Shown in pieces: positions 1 through 10,240 of a DNA stretch of 64,000 bases. Position numbers and translations under genes: made by a program. Origin of the DNA: Auriscalpium vulgare (Eukaryota > Basidiomycota > Agaricomycetes > Russulales > Auriscalpiaceae); assembly GCA_019915015.1 (NCBI GenBank), contig JAHBBC010000005.1, positions 744,001-808,000 of the forward strand, read 5' to 3'. Numbering within the stretch: the stretch's first letter is position 1; every line of letters begins with the position of its first letter. The notes beneath the pieces are model-generated. The model was not told the origin of the DNA, did no database searches, and saw only the letters and a program-made list of their open reading frames with translations.

Positions 1-159
1 GCAAGGGTAATAACTAACCTCAATGCAGGGATGGCAAGTCGAACTACATGGAAGGCCTCATGCTTGTCACATTATACCTTGTCATCGCCCTTGCTTGTAA
101 GTCCTGTTACCTTTTTTGCCGCACAGCTCCTGATTTCGTGAACAGTCTGGGTATCGTAA
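1..159 (+). CDS. Vacuolar Ca2+/H+ exchanger (CaCA family), C-terminal end only
   Basis: This is the last part of a cation/proton exchanger that moves Ca2+ into the vacuole. Three exon pieces are visible: bases 1-6, 29-96 and 146-159. Spliced together they read through DGKSNYMEGLMLVTLYLVIA and end ALAFWVS-stop, the family's usual final transmembrane helix and C-terminus. The introns are 7-28 (with a CTAAC branch site) and 97-145. If the second intron is ended at the earlier AG (126) the frame runs into unrelated sequence, so the AG at 145 is preferred. The start and most of the gene lie before the window. The family call rests on the short MEGLMLVTLYLVIALAFW tail, which is highly characteristic. 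Confidence 0.8.
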
Positions 160-711
160 TGCCTCTTTCTGTAGCCCCCGAAAAGGCCTCACGACCGAGC
201 CGATACCCTGCGCTTGCAAGCGCGTCTGCTGTATTCATACTCCTTTTCTTTTGTTAGGATTGCTTTGACAGGTCTTCCATGCGACACCTTCCTGCCTCAT
301 CTTCCGGCTGACTCCACTTTACGCGACCTCGAATCATTTCTCCCCGGATTGGCCGTCCTCTCCTAACCCCGGCCATCACTAATACATGTGGCATCTCTTC
401 TCTTGACACAATTCTTCAGGGTGCTAGAGAGGACCGCCTGTGGCAGGTCCTGTCTAGTTGTCTGAAGAACTCTGGCAACCTCTGACCGGAAACACGCGGG
501 CTCGAATGGGTAGATGTTTTGCCGTGATTTGTATATATATGCTTCATTTTGATAGTCAGATAATAAAGTTGTCATTCTGCTGGAAGTAGGGTGTGGATGT
601 CTGGAGCTACAGGTTGGCTATAACAGCATGAAAGAAATGGTGAGAATAGCAGAGTGTGATGGTCTGTGAAAAACACTACTATCATGGGACAAGGAAAGAA
701 TCCCTCGACAT
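160..711. other. Intergenic, convergent 3' ends
   Basis: This stretch lies between the 3' end of the exchanger (+) and the 3' end of gtr1 (-), so it should hold two 3' UTRs and terminators. Short open frames are present, but none resembles a known family or has supporting splice structure. I see no RNA gene. Confidence 0.5.
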
Positions 712-1986
712 TCACGACCCGACGGAGTCGCTCTGCAGCTCCTCGAACTTCTGACGTGCAAGGCGTATGTTGATCTTCAACGCCGCAGTTTCTGCCCGCA
801 GCTCGTCAGCGCACCGCGTGACGGGACATAAAAAGGAAAGCGCGCACCTATTGTCGGGTCGTGCACAATGATCAGCACGTACGTATTCTTCGTCATCTCG
901 TCGAGCACCGCCGTGAACTCCGGCAGCTCCATCTCGAGCGCGTAGAACTCCTCGCGCACGCGCGAGCACGAGTGTTTCAGCGCCTTGACGAGCTCCGACG
1001 TACGCTCGTAGCGCGTCGCGTTTAGCTTGTGCGCATCCCCGCCCTCGGCGCCCGGAATGACAGTGCCCGACAGCGAAGACGGCGGCGAGGAAATGCCGTT
1101 GCTGGTCGCGAGAGCGGTGGAACCAGTGGGTGTGGAGGAGCCGCTTGTGATGGCGCGCGGGGGAGGGAGCGGCGACTCTGCTTGCACAGGGTTGGATGTC
1201 GCGATGACGAGGAAGGTGGTGCGCTCGAAGAGGATGACTTCCGTGGCGCTGCACGCCTCTGCGAAAGTCGTGAGGTGCTTGCTGAGGATGGTTGCATTGG
1301 GAATGATGGTGTGCACGATGCGCGACCATGCCTGTCGTCCTGTCAGCCACGCCGCTGCGCAAGTCGCCAGCGACGAGCACGCACCTTGTACAGGCTTTCA
1401 TCGTAGATGCTCGTCCCGAACACCGTCACGCCGACCTCGCCGCTCTCGTGCTGCAGCTCGCGCCGCTTCTTCTCCAGTTGCGCGCCCTTGTCGCCCGCCA
1501 CCAGATCCATCTTGTGCACGAGGAGGAAGACATTCGCGGTGGGGCTAAACTTGCGCAGCGAGTCGATGCAGTCGCGGTAGTACGACAGGTCCTTCGACAT
1601 GTCGCGGCTCTCGACCTCGAACACGTAGATCAGCACGCCGACGTGCTGGAAGATCGTGGAGCGCTGCGTGGAGAGGTACGAGTCCATGAAGGAGTCCTGC
1701 CCGCCGCAGTCCCAGAGGTTGAGGATGAGGTCGCCGAGGAAGCGAACGTGGTTCTGCTCGACGTCGATGGTCGCGCCGAGGCGAGAGGTCAGCGAGGCGG
1801 GGTTGTTCGAGCTATGTGCAGGTCAGACAGGGAGCTGATGCAGACATGCTGGGGGCGCGCACAAGATGAGTGAGCGCATCGACGTCTTCCCGCTTCCCGA
1901 CGCCCCCATGAGGAGGACCTGCGAGAGGTCCCTGCGGTCAGAGACAGGCTTGCAGTTGAGGATGTAAAACGTACCTTCTTCTTCAT
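712..1986 (-). CDS. gtr1: Rag-type small GTPase Gtr1/RagA
   Basis: This is the RagA-class GTPase that, as a heterodimer with Gtr2, signals amino-acid sufficiency to TORC1 at the vacuole. Translation starts MKKK at 1986. A first intron follows, then the P-loop MGASGSGKTSMRSLI, switch I around TSRLGATIDVEQ, the DCGGQDSF motif and HKMDL (G4). The segment MDSYLSTQRSTIFQHVGVLI is a RagA hallmark. The C-terminal roadblock half starts at AWSRIVHTIIPN and ends KINIRLARQKFEEL near the stop at 712. Four introns were placed from GT-AG signals and phase. The roadblock half carries a Ser/Pro-rich insertion of about 50 residues (near 1020-1200) not found in the yeast or animal protein. The downstream 355 bases (1987-2341) separate it from RIB4 and show nothing recognisable. 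Confidence 0.93.
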
Positions 1987-2341
1987 TCTACGTCAAAGGC
2001 GAGGCTGGAGCAAGGTTCCCGCGGAATACAGCAAATGCTGGAGGGAGCAACAAATGCGTCCGCCGGCAGTGACTATGTAGGGTGTTCGGCGGCCCTGTAG
2101 TGAACAAGGCTCCACGGTTTGCTGCGTACTGGCGTACTGGCGTAGACGAGAGTCAAGGGCACGAAAGGGAATTATGCGCAGAGGAAGTGTTGCTGCCCAA
2201 CATGACCGCGCGTTGGCAAGCGCAGTACAGGCTATAGCGCGGCTGCAAACACAAAGTACTGGGAACTCCCTGTATCCACCAAGTTCGACATTGTACATTT
2301 CTCTCTGACTTCACGATACATGCGCCAGCTGTAGTCGCCGC

Positions 2342-3031
2342 CTAGAATTTCCCTTCGCCCCACCGCCTTGCATGAGACGCCATCTCCACCGCAGCGGCGC
2401 CCCAGTCCTCTCCGTGATTATGCCCCTTGTCTGGGCCGCGACCCAGCCCCGATCTCTCCAGCGCCTGGTCCTCCGTGAGCGCAGTCAGCACGCCAAAGAT
2501 GACCGGCACGCCCGTGTCCAGCTGCACACGCATCAGCGCGTGGGACACGCTGTCGCAGATGTACTCGAAGTGCATCGTCGAGCCCTTGATGAGCACGCCG
2601 ATGGCGATGACCGCGTCAAACGGCTGGCTGGGCATCGTGCTGACCACCGGCGCAGGGGTGCCCGAGCGCGAAGTCCCGAGGGGTGAGGATATCCCGAGCC
2701 CGCCGAGCAGGTCTGTCGCCGTCGCGCCGGCCTGGACATGCGAGCCTGCGATCACTCTGACAGAAAGACATGCGCATGATGAGGACCAAGTAGATGTCAG
2801 CACTGGAGACACGCACCGTTGGACCGCCAGGGGCAGCTCGAAACTCCCGGGGACGGACTGGATGACGATGTTATGGTCTTTGACGCCATTCTCCTTGAGC
2901 TTGGCGAGAGTGCCGGCGAGGAGCGAGTCGATGACGACCTTGTTCCAGCGGGCATGAACGACTGCAATGCGGAGGCCTGAGCCGTCAAAGCGTTGGGTGA
3001 AGTCTGGGTGTTGCTTGATATGTTCTGCCAT
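2342..3031 (-). CDS. RIB4: 6,7-dimethyl-8-ribityllumazine synthase
   Basis: This enzyme makes lumazine from 5-amino-6-ribitylaminouracil and 3,4-dihydroxybutanone phosphate, the penultimate step of riboflavin synthesis. I chose MAEHIKQHPDF at 3031 as the start; an in-frame ATG at 3130 would add a basic leader with no family support. Core motifs are present: RIAVVHARWN, VPGSFELPLAVQR, IAIGVLIKGSTMHFEYICD and GVLTALTEDQA. One 60-nt intron (2757-2816) joins LAVQR to VIAGSHV. The spliced product is about 209 residues, longer than the 150-170 usual for the family, because a Gly/Ser/Thr/Pro-rich insert of about 35 residues follows the LAVQR region. Such inserts occur in basidiomycete orthologs. It is transcribed away from SRP40, which starts 103 bases upstream, so the two probably share a promoter. 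Confidence 0.95.
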   Translation of the reverse strand: MAEHIKQHPDFTQRFDGSGLRIAVVHARWNKVVIDSLLAGTLAKLKENGVKDHNIVIQSVPGSFELPLAVQRCVSPVLTSTWSSSCACLSVRVIAGSHVQAGATATDLLGGLGISSPLGTSRSGTPAPVVSTMPSQPFDAVIAIGVLIKGSTMHFEYICDSVSHALMRVQLDTGVPVIFGVLTALTEDQALERSGLGRGPDKGHNHGEDWGAAAVEMASHARRWGEGKF

Positions 3032-3134
3032 GGCGGCTTGTCGTGCGCAGGCGTTTGGCGCTGTTTGGGCGTTTCTTTGTCCAAAAACGCGCGGGTGGCG
3101 GCTCACCTTGTCTCTTTCTCTAATCCTCAAAAGT

Positions 3135-4830
3135 ATGTCGGATGGCTCGGAGGAGACGGGGCTGAGTCTTGCGGGTCAGTGCACAGTCTCTCCTACCGCG
3201 GCCCAGTCTGACCAGCCCTCTAGCCACCTATACATTGATCTACTCGTTCCTGAAGCAGCGGGCGCACACAAAAGCTGCCGACGCGCTCAGAAAGGCCGTC
3301 AAGGATGTCATCGTACTCAAAGACGACGTTCAGCCCGACGGACCCGCATTAGAGACAATTTTGAAGGAGTGGAAAGAATTTAGAGCAGTCGCAGACATTA
3401 CGTGCGTCGCCCCAAGTCTCGCGCTCGAATAATTTGAACTGAAGCTGCCTCTCAGAGATGATTCTAGTTCAGACGACGGTGATTAGACTGCCTAATGCTC
3501 AGGGCGTGTCACTCATGACAGTGCAGACTCGTCTGACGACTCGTCGGATTCCGACTCGGATGACAAGGAAGCAAAGACATCTAAAGACAGTACGTCGTAG
3601 CAGCTGGCACTCATTTGACAGAAGACTGACAAACAACAAAGCACTTCCAGGCTCGAAACCCACCGATGACAGCGACGACGACGAAACCTCGTCTGGTGAG
3701 TGGCGCTTTGTTCCATGGGTGAGACATACGATACGAGTCCAGACAGATGATGACTCCAGCGACGAAGAGGATGAAGAGGATGCCAAGATCAGCGCGCAAA
3801 AAGCCAAGCCATCCCCTGCCCCGAAGCCTGTGAACCTGGTGCGAGTGCCGTCGGGCAGGGATTCAAGCAAGACCCTCTCCTCTGCCGACGAAGACAGCGA
3901 TGACTCTTCATCGGACGACTCATCTTCAAGTTCTGAAGATGCAAGTGTACTCAAGAAGAAGAAAATTGTTGTGGCTTCGAAAAAGGCTGCTACGTCGTCG
4001 TCGTCATCGTCATCGTCTGATGATTCTAGTTCGAACGAGTCCAAGCCAGCGCCCAAACCGGCGTCCATGCCGAAGAAAAAGCCAGCTGTTGCTGCGAAGG
4101 AGGAGTCCTCTTCCGAGGACTCAAGCTCTGAGGACTCAAGCTCCGACGAAGAGGACGAGCTTGAAACAGCGGTTGTTAAGAAGGATGCCGCATCTTCGAG
4201 CTCTAGCTCTTCTTCGGAAGACTCTTCCGATGAGGACGAACTGGAGGAAGATACCTCCAGGCCTGCGTCTAAGCCGACGCCGTCTGTAGACAAGGCCAAG
4301 GCCTCAACTTCTCTTGACCCAGAGGAGACCAAAGCCGTCAAGAAGCGACGCACTGGGGAGAACGGCTCGTCCGTCGTGACTGCCACTGCCACGCCCGAAC
4401 CCTCACGAGCGACCGAATCTCAAGGTAGCGCATTTCAGAGCAAAGGAGGCAAGGGCAAGCCACCACGAAAATCAAACACTCCATTCCAGAGAGTCAATGC
4501 TGAACAAACACAAATTGACCACGATGAGCTGAAGGACAACAGCTTCGAGTCCCGGGTAAGTCATCGGTGTCGTCTGCTGTGTGTATCCTCATGAGCTCAT
4601 CCTGCTTCAGAGAGCTGGTGCAGGCGACTACGGCGAGCGAGCAAGCCGCGACCTCATCGTCACTCGTGGTGACGGTTTCCGCAAGGAAAAGAACAAAAAG
4701 AAGAGGGGGTCCTACAAGGGAGGAGAGATCACGGTGAGTGACTGATCATTCCATACGACGGGTCTATCTAATGGTATATTGAATTGTCCATCGTTAGATG
4801 CAAAGCCATAGCTTTAGGTTTCCTGACTGA
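3135..4830 (+). CDS. SRP40: SRP40/Nopp140-like nucleolar phosphoprotein
   Basis: This is a nucleolar chaperone-type protein for snoRNPs and ribosome biogenesis. It starts MSDGSEETGLSL; an intron at 3175-3223 leads into a LisH-like N-terminus (YTLIYSFLKQRAHTKAAD). The middle is a long run of alternating Ser and Asp/Glu blocks with Lys/Pro/Ala spacers, typical casein kinase 2 substrates. The C-terminal SRP40 domain is clear: PFQRVNAEQTQIDHDELKDN, then after an intron DYGERASRDLIVTRGDGFRK, and after a last intron MQSHSFRFPD-stop at 4830. The low-complexity middle is cut by several short introns whose exact borders are uncertain. The strand opposite the Ser-rich part gives a long antisense open frame, which I treat as a shadow. 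The sequence contains direct repeats such as GAGGACTCAAGCTC near 4117-4144. Confidence 0.9.
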
Positions 4831-4926
4831 GAGCAATGAATACTATGCGCATAGAGCATTCATTTTACCAGCACACATGTCTTGATGCATCGTCCAGATC
4901 CGAAATTGCAACATCACTGTTAGAAC

Positions 4927-6946
4927 TCATACCTCGTCGAGGGTACGTATGAAATCTATCGAAACACCCTCCTCCCATAGAGGTTCTTCTGTCGGCGTAT
5001 TCTTACAGCGCACCACCTCCTTTGCGGCCTCGAATCGCTGATACCACACCATCTCTGGCATGGCAATCCGTGCGAGGACGGCGTCCTCCTGTCTAGCGCG
5101 CTGCCAAATGACTTTCGGCCAAAACCACTTCGCTTCGGCAACGACGACGACTCGTCCCGTGCCTCCAAGCAGCGACTTTGCAACCTCGCCCGGCATGGAG
5201 GGAGGTCGGAAAGTTAACAGGAAGCGGTTGTCATACATCACCTCGACCTTCGCGCCAGGCGTCTGCGTATTACGCAGCCCCTCCCGGAGGATATCCGTGA
5301 TGTCGAGTTCTGTCGCTGTGGGCAGCAGCTTTTCGGGCCGCGCGCGGGACGCAATCCACCCAAAGCGTTCGCCAGGTCTTGGCGCCAGACGCTTCAAGCG
5401 GCCGTCTGCGCAGATGCGCACAGGCGTCCACAGCACTCGCGCGCCTGCCTCGAATGCTGCACGGTCCGGAGACGATGGGTCGGAACTCCAGAGGCGCTCG
5501 ATGATTCTCTGGAGGCTCGCCACGCGACGGCCAGCTTGAGAGGCTACGGAGCCCCACGGGGAAGGGGAGATGTACCGCAATATCCGCAGAACCATCGTCA
5601 TGCGGACCATGGGGTCGTTGACCGCGCTGAGCTTGTCCGTAGCAAGGAGAAATGTTGAGGGGGAGATTGGACGGAGTGTCTAGAAAGGGCCACCGTGGCT
5701 ACGATGGACAGGTTAGCTGGGAGGTGACTACGGAGATCGTGATATGATGCAGTACCGTTGTTCTCTACGTCGTCGAGGCGTTGTGCGGCCCAGGTCACGG
5801 CTCCCCTCAGCTCCTCGGGACTGCTAGTAATATCCAATGGAATTGGCATATCTAGGCTGTCAGCCGACTTCTTCATCTCTGCGAACTGAGCGGCTACAGC
5901 CGATGGCCATGCACGCAATTCATCCTGAACACCAGCGTGAAACAGTGAACGTCGAGCGGGGTACGATGATATACTCACGAGAGGCATTTTCGACGCATCA
6001 GGGCGCGCGAGTAGATGTCGAATAGCATTGCGCACCGTCAAGTCCGGGTCAAAGTTGCTCTTGTCCGTCACATACTCGAGCTGATTCTCTGCGCACGTCG
6101 CTAGGATCCTGTCCTAGCACATAAGCCTCCCAACACGCTCAACATCCACGCGCGCGCAACGAACACTCACCTTACTCACGCGCAGCAGCGGCCGCACAAT
6201 CCACCTCTTCATGCCCTCGTGCCCAAATGAGCCCAACCCGCCCTCCTCCGCGCCAAACCCCATCCCCCACCGCCGGATCGGGCGCATCCCTGCGAGCCCC
6301 AGCTCCGTGCTCCCGCGTGTCAGCCGCATGAGCGCCGTCTCGACCTGGTCGTCCGCGTGGTGCCCGAACGCGACGACGCTCGCGCCGACGTCCGTCATCT
6401 CGTCGAACAGCGCCCGGTACCGCGCGGCGCGCGCAACGCCCTCCACAGCGTCCCCGGCCGCAGGGCGCGGTGGGAAAGGCGGGTTTGCCCATGCAATGCG
6501 GTGCTCGTGCGTGTGCACGCCGATGGCCTTGGCTATGCCGCGCGCGCGCTTGGACATGTCGTTGGAGGAGGATTGCAGACCGTGATTGACGTTGATGGCT
6601 ATCATCGCTCGAGGGAGAATCCTTTTGTGCTGTTCTCGCGAAGAGATCACCCGCTGCAGCAGGAAAAGGAGGCACGTCGAGTCTGCACCGCCGGAGAACG
6701 CGACAGCTACGAGGAAGCTTGAGGTTGATGCATACGGGACGTGCGGGAATTGTGCTCACCCAGTCGAGATGGCCAGCCCCCAGGGGGTCTACATCGCGAC
6801 AACATGGTCACGAACTCGCTATCAGTGATCGCAGCGACAGACGCCATCCCGGGCCAAAGGCAAGTGAAACCCAGGTTTGAAGTTTGCAGTGACGACGCGG
6901 GCTGGCAGACGTGCGACGCGACGCGACGAATACATCCGCGCGCCAA
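4927..6946 (-). CDS. tRNA(Ile)-lysidine synthetase-like PP-loop ATPase, probably mitochondrial
   Basis: This is a TilS-type N-type ATP pyrophosphatase, which in bacteria and organelles converts C34 of tRNA-Ile(CAU) to lysidine. A 53-nt intron joins PSRL to AVAFSGGADSTCLL, giving the SGGxDS PP-loop. Further family features are INVNHGLQ, the HHADDQVETALMRLTRGS segment, GLAGMRPI, RPLLRVSKDRIL and TDKSNFDPDLTVRNAIRHLL. The C-terminal 220 residues are one long exon ending at 4927. Two in-frame starts exist. The ATG at 6847 gives the bare enzyme. The ATG at 6946 adds an Arg/Ser-rich leader without acidic residues (MARGCIRRVASHVC), which looks like a mitochondrial targeting peptide, so I favour it. 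Cytosolic tRNA-Ile(UAU) does not need lysidine, which also points to the mitochondrion. Location and tRNA substrate are inferred. Confidence 0.85.
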
Positions 6947-7475
6947 TATGTATGTATTAAAAGAAGTTCTTACGTGCCGGGCTTGGTTACCAACTACTTA
7001 ACACAGGCTCAACGGGCTCTCGAAAAGATGATCATAAATATCTGGTTCAATATTCCGAGCAATAAATAAGGCTCCTAACAAGTAGTGGCGTACTAGTACG
7101 ACGGTAGTGCAGTCAGAACAAGTACAAGCTAGCGAACAAGCGATGGTCCACGTCCGTTCACTGTCCCTTGTCCGTATTGCATTGGTTGGAGTGGATGTTG
7201 TGAGTACAGCTAGTGTATGAGAGATCGCAGACGACAAAAAGAAAAAATCGCAACTGGCATAACGAAGACGGAGCAAAGCACCAGCTAATTAGTGCAGCGA
7301 GTACACAAGGACGACATCGAAGGGAAGGGATGAGATGAGCATGCTAAACGTACAAGATGAAACCAAACTTCGCATTAGAATTCGGGGCGTTGAGTCGTGA
7401 GACGGCGTCTATTGTGTATTCAAGCGAGCGAGAGCGAACGTTCTGTTGACAGAGCATGTGTCCTTCCGGACTTGT
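6947..7475. other. Intergenic between two minus-strand genes
   Basis: These bases hold the promoter of the TilS-like gene and the 3' UTR of the YTH gene. I see no conserved coding frame and no RNA gene. Confidence 0.5.
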
Positions 7476-10192
7476 TTATGACGGGAAACCGGGGATGCCG
7501 TACGCTTGTCCTGCCCCAGGGCTCGAGTTGCGCATGACGCTCTGCAAGGCAGCCGGGTTGACGAACTGCATCGGTATCATCGGATTGACTTGCGGCATCT
7601 GCAGCTGCTGCGACGCGTACGCGAGGGTGTTGATGGGGCTGTTCATCGCGAACGCATGCTGCTGCTGCTGCTGGAGCGGCGGGGACGGCGAGCTCGTGTG
7701 CGGCGAGGGAGGTCCGGGCGCCACGTTTTGTTGCATCTTTTGTAGTGATTGGAGCTGTTGAATGTGAAACACATGTCAGAATCAGGAGGTTGGGAAGAAC
7801 GAGCTATCCGCACTTCGTAAAAGGCGAAGTCTTGAAGCAGTGAGGTACGCGCTGGATGGCTATGGAAGATCCGCAGCATTTCCTGACCCGCATCGGGGAG
7901 CAGCTCTTGCGTGTCGCGTGAATTGGTGACAGGTTTTCTCTCTTGTGTGTTGCTGTGCGCGACCTCGTCAGTAACTGGCGGATTCCAGTCGCCGAGGACT
8001 TACTTCAATCTGATGTGGCGAAGGTTGGCATTGGGGATATCGCGCACAAAGATCCACCTGACTTTGAAGACACCCTTCCACTTGTCCGAAGCCCATACCG
8101 TGCTGCTTCGGGTATAGTCAACCTAGACAACGTGATGATGAGGCGTGACATGCAACGTGTCGAACAGCTGACTTACTGGGGTCAACATCTCCGCCATGCC
8201 GCAGAAGTGGCCACTAATCAAAGTTCAGAAGGCAATGTCTGACAAAGGCACAGCACGGACCTCGCGTTGACACTGAAGAAAAGATAGATAGGGCCTCTGC
8301 CAGCGGTCTCCTTGAATGCCTTATCGAGGCGTTTATTCCCGGGGTCCGTCGAGCTCCATATCTCGTATTTGAGTGATTTGTGAACATCATCCTCTGTGTA
8401 CGACTTGATGACAAAGAAACGCGCCTGAAACAGAGAGGATCAGCGAGTTGAGATAGCTCAAAACGACAGGATCGCACAAAGGTCGGGCGGATGTCGAAGT
8501 TGGTTGGGTTATATCCTTTGCTCGCAATGAGAGAAGGTACATCAATCGGAGACGTGAGGATGCCCGACGCCTGCGCGTTGATACCACCCATGGGCTGTCC
8601 TTGTGAGTTCGCGCCGATTCGCATGTTAGGTTGTTGTTGATTCAAAAACTGTGTCGGGATAGGCGGCACATTTGGCACATTCGGTCCGCGGCCACCGCCC
8701 TGCTGCTGGCCATAGCCGTAGCCCATGTTGGGGTTCGACGTGCGATTCGAGAGGATGCGCTCCTTCTGATCCCAGGTACCCGACGCAGTGAACGCATGCT
8801 CGTCGCGATCGCCAGAGGGGCGCTGCTGGTGCCCTTGCTGGGCAACGCCGTGACCGATCGTCGGGACATACGCAGACGCGCTGACGGGCCCTGAATTCGA
8901 GCCCGTCAGTGAGGCCTTGCGCTCATCCAGATCAGTAACGAGTTGCAGCTTGCGCGCTCCCCCACCAGTGTTTTGGCCGCTCCCGTTCCCGTTGGAGGGG
9001 TTTCTAATCCCAGGCGGACCTTGCTGTTGGGGCTGGGGCCCTTGTCCTGCGTTGAATCGCGGTGGCCCACCCGGAAAATTGGATGGCGGATAAGCCTGGG
9101 CTTGGCTGCCAATGTCAAGAGAGGAGAGGGCGCGTTGGACATCATCGATGCCTGCGTTGTTGATGTTGCTGGCTCCAGCACCGGGAGGGCGCCAGTCATT
9201 ACTCGGCGTACTCCATGGCGACCGGCCGATGGGGCTAGTGGGATACTGCTGCCCCGAGGACGCCTGGCGCGCGAAGTAAGAGTCATCTTCGTGTCCTTGA
9301 GAACCCTCCGTGTACTCCTCATCAGCACCGGTCGGGCTGGGGGTCTGCGGGTGATGGCCAGGGGGGCGGATGGAGGTCTGCAATGTGCCGGCACGCTTCA
9401 AGCCGGCAGACGCCATGCGCTTGACGCCACCCGTCGCTCCACCGTAGGTGAGCGACTGGTGCCTACGCACGGCAGACCCTGCAGGAGGGGGAGAAGGGAT
9501 GTTCGCAAAATGGGGCGACATTGGAGAGGCTGAGGATTGGGAGTGGGTGTCAAGGACTTGCTGATGCTGGGGATGGTCCGCAGAGCCGTATGCAGCCTGG
9601 GGAGAAGGTTAATGGGACCGAGCTCCAACAAACGAGGCATGGACGCTACCTCATCTTCGTTTCGGAGACCTCGCATCTCTCTTTCCCAGTCTTCCTCCTC
9701 GCCTTCTTGGCCGGCGATGGCGGAGAGGCTGTTGAGGGTGCGAGGGGTGAGATTTCCCTGCTGCCGCGCACCCTGACCGTACGCTGCGAGCACGGGTGTG
9801 ATGAGCGTGACAATCAGGTACAGGGAGGGCAAAGCGATGCTTAGGCAAGTAGAGAATAGTGTACCTCTGTTGTAGCGCGTGGGCAGCGAGCTCTGGCGGT
9901 GGAGGTTGCCGCCCTTTTCGCCGACAGCGCCAACTGCGCCGACCCACTCCTGGTCGAGGACCTCGTCGTCATTCCATGTCTGTGGCTCCTGGGGCTCCTC
10001 TGAGATGGGCTGACGAGCGGCGTTGCGTGCTGTGCGGGATGCAGCGGAGATGGTGTGGTGGCGGCGGACGCCAGTGCCGGACGAGTGAGGGGAGACTGAG
10101 GCGGGCGGGGGAGAGATGGGATGGGGCGGGGGCGGGGGCGGGGGCGGGGGGGCGGCCATGGTGAGAGTGGGGGAAGAAGAGACGGGGGCCAT
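7476..10192 (-). CDS. YTH-domain RNA-binding protein (m6A reader)
   Basis: This is a YTHDF/Pho92-like reader of N6-methyladenosine in mRNA. The N-terminal 450 or so residues are disordered and rich in Pro, Gln, Gly, Asn and Ser, starting with a poly-proline stretch at [12 protein letters not shown]. The YTH domain follows, split by introns: [36 protein letters not shown], then [25 protein letters not shown], and [20 protein letters not shown]. The aromatic-cage tryptophan context (IWSS) and the GHFCG-type loop are present. After the domain come [10 protein letters not shown] and a short Gln/Pro-rich tail ending at 7476. The start at 10192 gives an uninterrupted Pro-rich exon. The neighbouring Gfd2-like gene is divergent and begins within about 50-100 bases. 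Exact exon borders near 8100-8450 are approximate. Confidence 0.9.
10123..10155 (+). repeat. GGGGGC tandem run, G-quadruplex-prone
   Basis: Four or more runs of five guanines separated by single cytosines. On the minus strand this encodes the poly-proline start of the YTH protein. The G-rich strand is the template strand of that gene and lies about 100 bases from the presumed start of the divergent neighbour. Confidence 0.75.
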
Positions 10193-10240
10193 CCGATGCG
10201 ATGTCTGTCCCGGCCCGCGACTGCCTTGCAGCCCCCGGCC

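Noticed and set aside
3499..4392. Long minus-strand open frame of about 300 codons rich in Ser and Glu
   Set aside because: It is the mirror of the Ser/Asp repeats of SRP40 on the plus strand, which has clear family termini.
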